A DNA stretch of 64,000 nucleotides from Spinacia oleracea (lineage: Eukaryota > Streptophyta > Magnoliopsida > Caryophyllales > Amaranthaceae). The stretch covers positions 141,984,361-142,048,360 of the forward strand of contig NC_079492.1 in assembly GCF_020520425.1 (NCBI RefSeq), given 5' to 3'. Below, piece by piece: positions 12,915-29,959 of this stretch; position 1 is the first letter of the stretch, and every line of letters starts with the position of its first letter. The translations under genes were made by a program, and so were the position numbers. Under the pieces are notes generated by a model. The model saw only the letters and a list, made by a program, of their open reading frames with translations, did no database searches and was not told where the DNA came from.

Positions 12915-13888
12915 ACCCAATATTTTTATTTCGGGGGCAATGCACCACAAACCTATTTATCATCTGCTAATACACAACCAATTAATGGTTGGATAAAAAA
13001 AAAAAAATCGACATCACATCGAAAAAATTGTAGATAAATCAATCTAGCAGCGTTGTTCAAAGTCTTAGAGAAGGGAAAATGATAAGAGAATCATCACCTC
13101 CAAATTTCACAATCAATTGATTAGTAGTTAGGTATCGAACCCATCACATTAGGTTATAAGATAGAAACCTCAACCAATTACGTCAACACTTGGTACGGAT
13201 TACACAAAATTCAGGTCAAATACATTGAAAATCAAACAAAAACTCTCATGTATTTATATTTATGAAAGAATGAGTTGTTAAAAAGCTCTGAATTTGTCAA
13301 GGGGGAAAGAAGAATGACTTAATCTTGACTTCGAAAGAGGAAAGATAGAAATGAAAAAAAAATGCAAACACCCATGCATAAAGATGCTGTTTGTCGGACT
13401 CTCCTTTAAATCTGGCTTATTTCCTTTCATTATGGGCCCCATTCATTTTAAGCCAAATCTTATCCTCAAACTCTCTTGATTTTGATAAAAATTAAGTATG
13501 CCTCAAATGAAGGTCATGGACTTTTGCTCCCTACATCAAACATGCATATGGATATGGATAATATGTGCATGTATGCTAACAATTCACTTGGATAAGCATT
13601 GCAACTTTTTTGGTTCATTATTTGTTTTTTTTCATAATTATATTCATGCATGTTAAAATATCAAAGTATTATATTCCATATAAGTCCATTAACATTATAA
13701 TCCGATACAAGAAGTACTAGTATGTTTTTTCTATATACAAACTTAAGCTAAGACTGAATATAAGAAGGTAAAAAAAAAAACAATTAAAATTGGATTCAAC
13801 TATACATCGATTACATAGATTGATGTGTGATCGTGGTAAACTTTATTAAATTAAGTTTATTTTTTTAAAATGAGCTTATTTACGGTCT

Positions 13889-14125
13889 AACAAAAGGTCT
13901 TGCACGTACAAGGTGCACAAAAAAAATTATTTTTATTAAATTTTATATTATATATGAAAAAATTGGTGGATTAACATTTTAAACGGTTAAATGGTACTTC
14001 TGTACATTATTATTGATTTTGAAATAATAATTTTCAATTAAATTTTTTTACTAAAAAATAGATAACTTATACGTAGTATATATATAAATCAGAATAACTT
14101 TTAATTTTTAAATATTTTTAGTTAA
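13889..14125 (-). repeat. Inverted copy of the dispersed repeat
   Basis: Starts AAAAGGTCTTGCACGTACAA and GGTGCAC, the reverse complement of the right end of the 31.2-kb copy. More diverged internally. Confidence 0.5.
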
Positions 14126-14393
14126 CTTTTACTGTGATATACAATGTATATCTCCTTTAAATAAGAATCTGAGACGGTCTAGGGCTACATAAATTAGTAA
14201 TGACCTTTAAGGATAAAGCATCTAATTAGGACAAAATTCACACATTTTAACAAGATAGAAAAGCTTAAAGCTTATTATAGAAAGCCACTTTTTTAATGGA
14301 AAAAGCTAAACTTGTCCCTTAATCCCTTTAATATTTTTTAGTGTCTCTAGGTAAATTTTTTAGTTGTTAGGTTGTTACCATTCTTTTTAGCTA

Positions 14394-14740
14394 CTCCCTC
14401 CGTCTGTTTTTGTTATTTACGTTTTCTTGTTTGGGAATTTCCAAATGTTCTTTACATTTCCTTTTATATTATCACATAAATGACTCTATCATAATTTGTG
14501 TCAAATTATTATTTTAACCAATTAAACTCATTGGGTCATTTAATCTCTCACAATTTTTTATTGGGACATTAAATTTTTCTCATTTCCCAATATCAGAATT
14601 GTGATAAAAGTGAAAACATTATAAATAAACGTAACTTATCTTATTTAAATAAAAAAATTGAGAAATCTCAATACAAATTAATTAATCGTTAAAACGCGTG
14701 AAAATTACCAAACGTAAAGAAAAAATAAAGACGGAGAGAG
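14394..14740. mobile_element. Stowaway MITE, 347 bp
   Basis: Starts CTCCCTCCGTCTGTTTTTG and ends AAAGACGGAGAGAG, with TA flanks. Same family as 45225-45582. Confidence 0.9.
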
Positions 14741-15810
14741 TATTAATTGATATATATTGTGTATAAAAAACAAAGGCTATAGTCAAATATCAACGACTTT
14801 AAGCATAATTAAGTAAAATGTATTGAAAGATGTTCCTGCCAGACTGATTGATGTTAAGCTGGATCATGGATATAGCTGGACTATGGTTGTTGATTAATAT
14901 TTTTGTCTTTTAGCAAAAATTACGAAGTACTGGTAGTAAAAAAAAATACGTATAAATATTTCGCATAAGACAATTTTACACAAAATAAATCGCATTTTAA
15001 TACCACGTCAAATTTAAACATAACACAAGTTTCACACAATATTTTCCCAAATTTTTTATACTAAGACGATCAAATGGATTCTTATTCGTAAGACTAAGTA
15101 TTTTATTTACCTATGATTTGATTTGCAGTTAGGGCTTAATTATGGTATACCTCTAGAATAGGTTGAACAAGAGTTGACTAAACATACCGGAATCTCAGGA
15201 GAGCACAACCAATAAAGAAAGGATACAATGATAATGATAATGATAATGTCACCCAATTATTATGATATCATTCCTTATTATTTATTATCCACCAATTAAA
15301 ATTTAACCTTCTCTTGATTTCCATTAGAAATTAATTGAGCACATTTACAATTTCCTGGAGATGAAACCGTGAATTGAGGGTCAATTTCTCTCTCCAAATC
15401 TCATCAATGTTTCCAAAATCAATTAGTGACCACTGGACACTGACATCTATTCTCAACAACAACATTTTTTAAAATTTTAAATACTGATTAATTTTAAACA
15501 AAGAGTAATTCTCCTAAGTTTTAGGAGAATTGAAAAAAATATACTTTGACAATTTTTTGTGAGGTTAATTTTTAAGGGAAAGGAAGGTTAGCAATGATAA
15601 AATTAAAACAGCAAACAAAACACTTAACAATCTATTCAATGCGGACACTAAACACTTAACAATCTATATTTTTTAGGAAAAAGTTTTTTTTTCCTGTACG
15701 GAAAGAAAAAATAACCTAATCCATGTTTAATAAACGGGTCATCGTATACTCTGTAACATTCCAAAAGGTTATATATATAGCATTTAATTCATGCGTCGAT
15801 TGGTATAATT

Positions 15811-15930
15811 TTTATTTTATTTTGGTGTTATCACTGGGTTCACCCTTACAGCTAATCCGGATTCTGGACGAGTTTTGGGTGGATATGTTGTAATCCCCTC
15901 TCAATTATTGTTGTGGGGGATCGAGCACGC
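15811..15930 (-). mobile_element. SINE copy 2
   Basis: Reverse-complement relative of the 407-536 element. It is flanked by GGTATAATT at 15802-15810 and 15931-15939, with an A-rich tail on the minus strand. It shares the AATCCGGATT and AAGGGTGAACC blocks with copy 3. Confidence 0.75.
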
Positions 15931-16429
15931 GGTATAATTAATAGTATTTGATTGTGCTTAATGTCGCACAAATGGTATAGTGACATTTTTGTCAAATTCT
16001 ATAATACCTCGTGAAATGAACAATTAATGTTGACAGGGTACACGTTAATTCTTATCTCTACGACTCTATCAATGATAACTTTGCTTAATTATCAATATAA
16101 TCATTATCTTTGTCAATAATAACACTTTTAAGCTACCAGCTTATAATTTGTTTTGTCAATAATTAGGCTTATCATTGCGCTGTATATTATTTTTGGGAAG
16201 CTTCTGAATTAATAAACTACTTTTTGATGAACCGATTGAGTTTTAATTAACCAAGATCACTTTATAGTTTGGCTAGCTGTGTTATTTCCCAACCAATAAT
16301 TTTTTTTAATTACATACATTGTGAAATTAAAATCTTCAAAATTAATTGTCAACATTCACTTTTACCAAATTTACAAACTTTTAGGAAAGACGGTCTAACG
16401 GTTAAACCACTTTTATGCATGCACTTTAA

Positions 16430-16582
16430 CTAATTAGTTAGAAACCAATTAGTTAAGTTTGAAATTCAAATAGTTAAGCAATGAAACCAGTTAATTATGC
16501 AACCGAACCTATTAGTTAAACACTGAACCAATTAGTCAAACAATGAAACTGATTAGTTAAGCGATGAGATCAATTAGTTAAG
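16430..16582. repeat. Degenerate minisatellite, about 21-bp units
   Basis: Seven or so variants of ACCAATTAGTTAAGCAATGA follow one another. They are not identical enough for a recent expansion. Confidence 0.7.
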
Positions 16583-18209
16583 ATTTTATGAGTTTTAATT
16601 AATAAATACGAAGTAGATCTCAAAGCTTTTGTATCAAATTAAAGTTCCAAATTTTCTCCTCCATTTTTTCTCCCCGGGGTTTACAAATCGATCTCAAAGG
16701 GGCTAATTTTAGACCTAAAATAGCCAAAGTTCAGAAAAATATGATATTGCCGGCCCTTTTGGTTTAATTATCCATGATTTTGTCTCCAGATTCAATAAAA
16801 CTACATTATATTGTTTGAGTGTAGTAAGTTCCTCTATGGTGGGATTAGTTGAGTATTTTGGGTTTAGTATAGTTTTTGTATTTCAAATTCAAATATCATT
16901 CCAATCCAAAACTACACTGTATTACGTAATACCTACGTACAAATCCAACCTTGAATGGAAGGAGGACAGATCCAACATAAGGACGAACTTGAATTGCTCA
17001 AAGGTTTGGTAATATTCTGTACTATATTTTCGTCACACCTAAAATAGAAAAATTCACCTGGACTTTTAAGGTTTTGATAACCCCAAAACTTAAAAAGATG
17101 TAAGCTTTTCAACAAATTTGACGTTTGAAGCCTTCCAAGAAAGGGTTAACAACCAAATTGCTCAAATTGATCATAGTGATTGAGACTTTTCTGAAAGCGA
17201 TATACATTAATTTTGCTTTAATTAATTATAAGCTTAATGAATAATTTAATTAAGAATCAATAATACAATGTAATTTGTCTTAATCCATATGTATTTCCCC
17301 CCTTATTATTTAAGCAAAACCCTAGTCAATTATTAATAATATTTGGTGAAAATCAATAATATTATAATTATGATTATCAAATAATAATATTTAATTAGGC
17401 TAAGTATGAAACTAAACCATATAGAGGCTGGACCAGTTTTATTGGACTTAAGTCCAACCCCATGTGACATGCACCAACCAAAACCTCGAATCTGCCAATT
17501 TTATGTGTGCTGTGTTTTCTGCCTGCAAACTCACAACCTCTTAATTTTATTTTATCATCTTGGAATTCCCTTAATTACCCCTTTTAACACTTTGGTTAAT
17601 TAACCAATCATAGTAACCCAATATAGTAGGGACTAAAATAGAAATGAATTAAAAGAGAGATTAAGCTAAGCGACAAAAGATTAAGTGTGGTAACCCATGT
17701 GAGGTTAGCGATTAATGAGTTAATCATGTGTCTCATCTCTCATGCTTTGTGTTTCTTCATTGACTAGATGCTAATCCAATTAGGATCTTCTCCATTAATT
17801 ATTGTTCTAATCACTATATTCCAACCATCTTATTGCTCGAAACGTTTCGACTTCTAATTGGCTTATATAAGCCAAAAGTTTGAACATCAAATTTTTGGAA
17901 TCCTTGCTAAAATATTGTTTAGGACAAAGTTTTAGCTAGAATTAATGTACATTATCCTAGCTAGAGTTTATTACGGTCAAGGCTATTTTATAGGTTATGG
18001 CTTGTTAGGGCACAACTTAGCTTGAAGTTCGCGTTATTTTCTAGAAATCTACACTAAGAATACATGACTTAAATGTTATAGAGATCGTAATTTGTTTCCA
18101 GATAAAAAAAAAAACTTTAAAGAGAGAATAAATTTACCAAAGCAACACCTATATCAAATAAGCCAACTTAAATACGTAGATCAACATTTAAGCCACTATC
18201 AAACATTAT

Positions 18210-18285
18210 TTTTTGGTGTTAGCCCCCGGTTCACCCTTAAGGCTAATCCGGATTCGGGGCGAGTTTTGGGTGGATAGGTTCCAGT
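18210..18285 (-). mobile_element. SINE copy 3, 5'-truncated
   Basis: Only the 3' part of the family is present (AAAACTCGCCCCGAATCCGG, AAGGGTGAACCGGGGG, CTAACACC plus A-tail on the minus strand). It is flanked by a 16-bp duplication, CACTATCAAACATTAT, at 18194-18209 and 18286-18301. Confidence 0.85.
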
Positions 18286-18726
18286 CACTATCAAACATTA
18301 TACGGTTGATAAGACTCGACCAACTTGTGCACAGAAGAGAGGATATTTTATGTGCAAAAGTAACTTTCCTCTTAACAAGAGAAAAGGTTAAACGATTTTC
18401 ATCATAGCTTTTCTTTTTGTCTAACTATCTAAGGAAACTAAAGACCACTTGATTGTTCCTATGTTGTAAGAAAAATTCCATGTAATTAAGAACTCTCATC
18501 ATATGTTGCACTACAAGAGTCTTATCATTATATTGTCAGTTGTCACAATACTCCAACAAAGTTGGGCATCAAAGATTAAAAGTTTATCACTAAGGTGCAA
18601 GAACAAAACTATGGAAATTCGGACCAAATACAATTCAAAAGAGTCGAATCCTCTAGATTTTTAATAAAATTCTACAAGGTAGAGTTATATCTAAAGTGCT
18701 TTCTTGCGTATTCTTTGAGAAAACTA

Positions 18727-19221
18727 TCCCCCTTCGTCCCGGAATACTCGAATCGGTTTGATAGGCACAAAATTTAATGCAATATAATTGACTTATTGTT
18801 TAACTAGATGATAGTTGATAACCTAATAACAACGGGTCAAAAATCCAGTCGCAAAAGCCTTTTGCGATGGGTCTAACAACCAAACAAAGACAGGAACAAC
18901 CGTCGCAAATGTCTTTTACGACGGGTTAACGACGAGATTTTCCATTAATGCAACCCCTTTGTAACAGGTTCGCGACGGTCATTAATCAACGATTATTAGC
19001 CTTTAGCGACGGGATTTCCCGTCGTTAATGGTGCAATTTCTTGTAGTTTATTAATAAAAATTTGCATTTATAGAAACGGAGCTGTCAAAGGACCAACTCA
19101 ACCAAAAGCTTAAGCTGATGGTTGAAGCCCCAAAATTAGTTTTATACTCTATCAGGAGCGAGTAATCCGGGGTGGCTTTATAAGGAAAGCGGTGCGAGTA
19201 TTGCGGGACGGACGGAGGGAG
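18727..19221. mobile_element. Stowaway MITE with nested mini-CACTA relic
   Basis: It starts CCCCTTCGTCCCGGAATACT and ends CGGGACGGACGGAGGGAG. A mini-CACTA related to 7344-7593 lies inside at about 18826-19047, in opposite orientation (GACGGGATTTCCCGTCGTTAA, cut here to the core; TTTCTTGTAG at its end). It abuts the next Stowaway through one shared TA at 19222-19223. Confidence 0.8.
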
Positions 19222-19223
19222 TA

Positions 19224-19670
19224 CTCCCTCCGTCCCGGAATACACGCACCGGTTTGACTTTTTGCACTATTCACATAATTCACTTTGACCCTATTTTATT
19301 TCTAGTATATGAAAACAAAAGTTAGCATATAATATATTGTTGGCTTCATCTTAACATATATTTTCAAAATATTAATATTTCATAAGTTTTTATAATATGT
19401 AGTTAAAGATATTGGTGGTCAACAATGGCGGATCTTTGTTGTGGCAGGGGTGGGCCTGGCCCCCTCGGCCGAAAATTTTTGTAGTGTATTTTTAGTTACG
19501 GCCCCCTAAAATTTGTGTATAATCGTATAATTACATGCATAGTATATTGCTTAATTTTTTTCTACCGGCCCCCCTCGTAAAACCGTTCAAGGTCCGCCAC
19601 TGGTGGTCAAAGTTGTGCATTGGCAAGCGTGTCGACTCGAACCGGTGCGTGTATTCCGGGACGGAGGGAG
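19224..19670. mobile_element. Stowaway MITE interrupted by a hAT element
   Basis: The ends CTCCCTCCGTCCCGGAATAC and GTATTCCGGGACGGAGGGAG are flanked by TA. Removing the nested 180-bp hAT and one 8-bp duplication leaves 259 bp, exactly the length of the related copy at 2795-3053. Confidence 0.92.
19423..19602. mobile_element. Non-autonomous hAT element, 180 bp
   Basis: The ends CAATGGCGGA and (reverse complement) CAGTGGCGGA are flanked by an exact 8-bp duplication, GTGGTCAA (19415-19422 and 19603-19610). 8-bp duplications and CAG ends mark hAT elements. Confidence 0.92.
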
Positions 19671-20733
19671 TATATGTTAAGGCGTATTTGAAAAAATATA
19701 CATAGTACAATTGTATAAAGTATAATGTTATCTTTAGTCATAAAACTTCATTAATGTACGTTTGGAAATTTTTATACATGAGATCGACATAAAATGTTGT
19801 TTGTAATTTAAATTGAGAATAATGCGGAACTTAGATTGGTTGTCAAAATACTGAAATAGTAATTATAGGTTTAAATTGTTGATCTTCAGTTGTTATAAAA
19901 ATTAGACACTACCGTACCGTAAAAAAAAAAAACAAATTAGACACTGCCCTAGCTTAATATAGACTACGTAGACAATTTGAGACAATTATATGTGGCGATC
20001 CGTCCTCATAATTATTGGTGTACCACACTTCTATTTCACTTTGGCATAATCAATTCCTATCCGCTTCAAAATGATACTAGATTAGTAATATTGAAATTGT
20101 GTAACTTAATTTGTGTTTCGACTTATCAATATAACTTTTCAGAAGTTTGGAGGATACGCCAATTTCTGTTACAATTCACTAGTATAATTATTTTTCGTTA
20201 TAGTTCCTATGTTGTAATTAACTACGGAGTATCATTTTTTGTTAACCGAAATTTGAAGTAGCTAGGAGTAGGTAGCCATGTTTCACCACATCCTTCAAAT
20301 TAAAACAACCAAAATATTGGGATGTGTGTTAAACTTTTAAAGGGTAGGGAGTAGTGAAATTTTTTAATGTGTTTTTTTAGGAAGTAGGGATGTAGGTGAG
20401 TCATTGAGTAAGTGAGAAATTGATATAATATTAATAAAAGTTTTCATTTTAAGAAACGTTGCAAGTAATCCGGGACGACCTTATAAGAAAAGCGTTTCGA
20501 GTATTCCGGAACGGAGGGAGTACATCCCTATTTTGTACATCTCAATCTTATTAAACTTCATATAAGTTCCTAAATCATTTGTTTGTTAATATGAAAAAAA
20601 TTTGCAACTGTAATTTTAATAAAAAGTGCAAAATAAAAATAAAAATACATGACCTAATTTCATCTTCTTGTTTATTTGGGAAATTAATTAAAATTCAATG
20701 TGAGGCAAACAAGGCCTACTTTTGTAAATAACC

Positions 20734-21220
20734 TAATACTCTCTCCGTATTTAAATAGGAGTCACACTTGACCGGACACGGGTATTATGAAAGAAGAATT
20801 GAACGAAATAAAATAATAAAACAAGTAAGGTTGAGTAAATATTTTAATAAGTAAAACAAGTGGGGGATCATGTCATTTTGGGGGTGGGGGTGTGGTGCGT
20901 TTCTGGAATTATTTGTTTAATGTGGTGGTAGGTCATAAGGTAAATTAGATATATTATTTTTTGGTTCTACTACGAGGAGTTCCCACCGCCTTAGGCGAGT
21001 GGACTAATCTCCCGCGGGAGTTTGCATGGGTACCTCAATGGGCAGCATCCCTCCCAATTGAGATTTTTTCCATTCCCAAGGCTCGAACCCGAGACCTTGG
21101 TTAAGGAGCAAGAGGCCCTTAACCACTCATGCCAACCTCAATTGGTAAATTAGATATATTATTTAATTAGAGGGTGAGATTGAAAAGTTACTAAAATTGG
21201 AAGTGTGAGTTTTATTTAAA
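20734..21220. mobile_element. Stowaway MITE, right end lost
   Basis: The left end CTCTCCGTATTTAAATAGGA is present. The body is interrupted by the SINE at 20960-21143, and sequence stops after GTTTTATTTAAA where a probable Helitron 3' end begins. A single right-end copy of the same family is at about 29885-29959 (TATTTAAATACGGAGGGAG). Confidence 0.75.
20960..21143 (-). mobile_element. tRNA-derived SINE (Au-like) with 21-bp target duplication
   Basis: On the minus strand it starts with an A-box TGGCATGAGTGG and a B-box GGTTCGAGCC about 40 nt later, the internal RNA polymerase III promoter. It ends in CCAAAAAAT. A perfect 21-bp direct repeat flanks it at 20939-20959 and 21144-21164. The insertion is inside a Stowaway MITE (from 20734). 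Confidence 0.88.
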
Positions 21221-21255
21221 CTAGTTGTTGGACCATGCGCTAGCGCGCACGGTCC
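21221..21255 (-). mobile_element. Probable Helitron 3' terminus
   Basis: On the minus strand a hairpin with 11-bp arms (GGACCGTGCGC/GCGCATGGTCC, loop GCTA) is followed by AACAA and CTAG, then T. Hairpin plus CTRR with insertion next to T is the Helitron 3' signature. The 5' TC end, expected on the plus-strand right side, was not located. Confidence 0.55.
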
Positions 21256-23649
21256 CCCAAGATATAAAAATTAATCGGCTAAAATATCATGCAAATCACG
21301 ATGGTAATTAACTTGCAAACATAGGTACAATAGACGTTAAGAAACATAACTACTTACATATTATAGAGTTTCTTGAAACCTGATGGAAATGTTGTTCACT
21401 ATTCGATTTGGAAGAAAACCTTTTAGATTGCAGTGTGTTCGGGTTGAAGTGTATGGGATAGGTCAACTTCTTAAAATTGCTGGAATTCCGCCCAAAAGGG
21501 GGCAACATAGCCATAGATTTGTCCAACTTGCAAAGACTGTGGCTGTGAATGCTCAATTACAAGCAAACAAAACCTCTAAACCAATATATTATGCTACAGA
21601 ACAGAGAATCCTAGTCTCAGCTGATTAACTCCAACCTACAACAGGAAGAGTCTCAATATTTCTTTAAAACTTTCATACACACCAAGGGAAAGGAGATGAC
21701 AATTTAAGAAGAATCCTAAACCACATCTTTATTCCAAAAGTACATATCTAGACCCTAAAATAAGAAAGAAGCCATATAAACTGATACACAACTCCAACCT
21801 ACAACAGGAACCATGGTCCATAGATAAACCTTATCATTTCAATAGATGTTCAAGCGATGGCTACAACAAACTATGCAGTTAACAGTACATATGTGTCATC
21901 ATTCCAAAATGTTGCCCTCCATATTCACTTCTCAGCCGTCTATTTAGCTGTTCACTCCAAAGACAACAGTGCATAGGTATTAACAGGCCAGACATTAAAC
22001 ACAAGGCATATCAAGAAAGCATATTTAAAAACTCTTCTTATAGACAAATCGTACCTTTATGGATCAATCTGATCATCTTTAAAGCATATCCCTAGACAAC
22101 TTAAATAAATCTAAATTAACTAAAATGCAGCTAGTCCTTTCAAATGGTGAAGAATGTCAATTTCTTAAATAATACAAAGTACATTATAGTTGGTACTCAC
22201 TATAAAATGAACCCAAAGGAATATGCGAAATGCACAATTTCTTTGAAAAATGTGACTACAGCATAACCAAAAAATCATACATAAATGGAAGTAAATAGAT
22301 GTTTTCACAAACAACAATATAACAAATAAGATATCAATAGGCTAATTATTAACAATAAATAGTAAAAAATCTTATATAAGTGGAAGTATGGAGATGTTTT
22401 GTCTTTGAACTTGTTTTAATTAGTAGATATTACACATTTTCCCTTCATGACAAGTAATGTACACCTAAATAAATGTTCTTGTAATGAAAAGTTGTTCTAG
22501 AAAACCTCGCCCATTCTTCTCCTTTTTCCCGTCCTAGAGAAAGTTGGAACATCTGTACTTGCAGAATTGTGATAATTCTTACCCTTTTTCTTTTTTGAAG
22601 ATTATTCATACCAACTTAAACACCAATAAACCCGCCTTTTAGTCGAGAACCTTCGATAGGGAAATTTTGATTTTAAAAAAAAAGAAAGAAGAATCACCAC
22701 CATCTCAAGAGCCCTTAAGTACTGTTTTTATGTCATATGATATTCTATCCTCTATGATAACTATGTTATCCTCAACAAGTACCAATGAGATCCATATTGA
22801 GAGTTTAAAGATAGATAATAGGGTACATAACCAACTCTTACAGTTAATGATGCAATAGAGTTAGAAATAGGTGATAGGAATGATCTCAATGCAAATATTA
22901 ATTGCAAAGGAAAAGTACAGATATATAAATACTTTTATGTCGCACTTCAATAAATAGACTCTATGTACCATTGTAAGAAGCACGTTCCCGTGGATGTTTA
23001 AAGAAGGAAGAGCAAGCAACCTGCAAGATTTTTATAGAGATCAATATAGTAAGCTTGTGTTGTTAATCAAATTTGACTCGGTCCGAAGTTAAAAAAGAAC
23101 GCATCTATGCAACTGATTTGGCTTCCAACAATACAAGAAAAAGAGAAGGTTCAAAATGTCCATGCAACCGGCTGACAATGAGCTGTTAGACATAAAAGAC
23201 CGAATATCACAATATTAAAAATGTAAAAGAAAAACAGTGTGTTGTCGACCTTGTCGTATCAAGGGACATGTGAAGTGCACATCCATGAGGAAATGATGAG
23301 AGAGTGACTATTCTAGTTTTATTATATATCGTCGAAAAGATCATGTAAATAATCATTGAATAAACCACCGGGAGAAAAGCATGGCAGTGTTTGACAATAA
23401 TTATTAATTACCAGCAAAAGGAGAAGATAGTTGGAATTGGGAGAGATGGAGAAAACTCATCATCTTGATGCCATTGTACTAACATTTATAGGAAGTATAT
23501 AATATCATAGAAATCCCAAATATTAACCAACGTTTACCCGGTTATTATCCAAAAATTCACAAAATAGAATATGATATCATAGAAATACATTATGATATCA
23601 AAGAACACCTCATAGAGTATATAGGATGTACATTATAATATATATACAT
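21256..23649. other. Intergenic, possible Helitron body
   Basis: If the minus-strand Helitron end at 21221 is real, its body extends rightwards from here. No Rep/helicase motif was seen. A decayed zinc-knuckle-like stretch (CCRPCRIKGHVKC) can be read near 23235-23280 on the plus strand; too weak to assign. Confidence 0.35.
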
Positions 23650-27704
<4,055 letters not shown>

Positions 27705-29884
27705 CAATCACAGTTACAACTAAATTACCTAATACTAATACACCTAAGAAACAAAAAGTACTTCCCCCTTGTCATTTGGCATGAGGTGTGATCTCGTCTC
27801 GTGATATTTAAAAGAAGAGCTATTTCCATGACAAAACAAGTATTATAAGGTTGTTTGCCTTGAGTACCTCTTGAGCTTGCGCCTATGAAAACACAATTTG
27901 TTATTGGGCCCTTAAGAAAGTTATCTTATAGGATGGTATTGACACTTTGAACAAAAAACGGAATGAAAATGACAATCATAATGGAGCATCACTTACACTA
28001 TAAGCTGGACATTTTATAATCTTACTATCACCTTGCACTTGTGTAGAAAGTCAGTCAGTGGTTTAAAGTTTCTATAGTTCCTAATACCTTTTCATCAATA
28101 TTGTGGACCAATTGGAAGTAAAATATTAGTTGAAGATCGACTAACATAAAGACTTAACAGGCAATATCAGTTAGGTTGTGCATCAAATTAACTTTTCAAA
28201 ATCACCTTTCAAACACTAACTTAAGTTCAAAAACAGGCTACATTAGTGCATGACGGAAAATTAAAATAACTTTTAACCAAATGCAACGTTTCATTTAAGG
28301 AAAGAGGAAGTACAAAAAGGTCAAATGTCGCCTACTATTTAAAAATACAAGTATCATTGGCAATGATACACACTTTTCACATACATCACAACGTACCTTT
28401 TATCTCTGTTAAACTAGCTTGTGCGAGAGAATTAGTATTAATGAAAAACAAAGTGAGTAAATAGGAATAAAAAAAATGGAGGGAGTGTCAGCAAAAAAAT
28501 ATGGTCAAGACGAGGTATGGGATAGTGTAAAAATCAAAATGTTACAGTTAAAGAAAATAGAGGAAGTACAATTTAGCTATAACATCTCTGCTAGTATCCT
28601 AATTTTCAAATTACCAGACTGGTTTGATTTATTTTTGGACGGTATGTGAATGTTCATATAATCAAAATGATCTGTTAATGTCCAGCACTTAAGGAAATTA
28701 TGACCTGATATGGAGGACGATAACTAATGATAATATGGAAAATGCAGATATTTGGCTATTTTCTAATATGGACTTCTCATAATAGACCGACCGAAATCCC
28801 TTGATGAATAGAGAAATTCACATATAGCCAGCACATACAGTTGTTCATTCGAGCCAATATTTTCTGCCATTGGGAGTCTTCCAGTCCTGAAAGTTGGAAC
28901 TTGGAAATTAAGGTAGTTTTAGTTCCTCTCTATCTCTTTCTCTCACAAATGTGATATCAATTAGCTATAAATACAACTTTCGGAGTAACTCTCATTGCAG
29001 AACTTTTAGCCAGATATATATTCTATCCATCCAATTTCTTGTACCTATGTCCAATGCAGTTACGGAAGAATTATATTCGTTTTTTGATCATGCGTAGTGC
29101 AAGATGTGCCTTCGTATTCTACCCAACACAAAGATATCTAAATTATACTTTGTACATGAAGTTGACAACATAACCAGTGTGTTTATCAATATTACAGAAA
29201 ATAGCCGATTTAACTCCAACAGAAATTCCAATAAAACATGAACAAATCACCAGGAACCTGAAATTCACTAAATAGAGCACAATTAAAATTTTCAGAAAAT
29301 GGAAACAACCTCTAAATTCAAAACATTGCATACAATCTCGCCTCCGTCAGCCGTTCTAAGATCTAGTAAATCCAATCTAAACAAAAAAAACAACACTGAA
29401 ACCCTAGAATTCACTCGGGCACTCAAAATAGACGAGAATAGGGAAAAATTGTTAAGAATTTTGAAATTTACCTTCGGAATTTGAACATCGCCATAGCTAG
29501 AGGCTAAAGTGATTCGAAAATGGAACATCGCCATAGCTTGAGCCTAAATTGATCAGAGAATCGCCACAACCAACATCGCGTCAATAGTATGAGGAAGAAC
29601 TGGACTCCATCTCTAACCAAGAACAGAAGGAAAGCCACTTTAGAGGAGGACAATGAATGGGTGAAGTTTAGCGTGTAATGACGGTAGCTGCCATCAAGAT
29701 CGAGGGAAGGTGAGACAAATAAGAGAGGGCGGATGAGAGAAAATTAGGTTGAGAATGGGTTGCTGAGGAGGAAAGTTGGCTTGGAAGCCTTGGAACAAAG
29801 TGAGTGGGGAAGAGGTGAGACCGTAAATTCAAGAAGGGATTAAGGGTAAGGAGGTAATTTCACTATTCTTAAGGAAAGTTAGAA

Positions 29885-29959
29885 GGCATTCCTTGCTTTT
29901 TAAAGGGTTAGGATACGTCGGAAATGGTAAGTATGACTCCTATTTAAATACGGAGGGAG
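29885..29959. mobile_element. Stowaway right-end fragment
   Basis: ACTCCTATTTAAATACGGAG followed by GGAG and TA. No left partner was found nearby. Confidence 0.6.

Larger units (their letters stand above)
12915..18193. other. Intergenic, repeats only
   Basis: Besides the Stowaway (14394-14740), SINE copy 2, minisatellite and dispersed repeat listed separately, I see no coding signal. Short open frames near 16815-17115 and 17406-17603 are AT-driven. Confidence 0.55.

Noticed and set aside
16430..16582. Regularly spaced repeats resembling a CRISPR array
   Set aside because: Units are contiguous and degenerate, without unique spacers, in plant DNA.
20960..21143. Possible tRNA gene on the minus strand
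   Set aside because: A and B boxes are present but there is no cloverleaf; A-tail and target duplication show a SINE.
21383..21628. 81-codon frame (MEMLFTIRFGRKPF...)
   Set aside because: No family recognised and an antisense frame of similar length; kept as possible Helitron cargo only.
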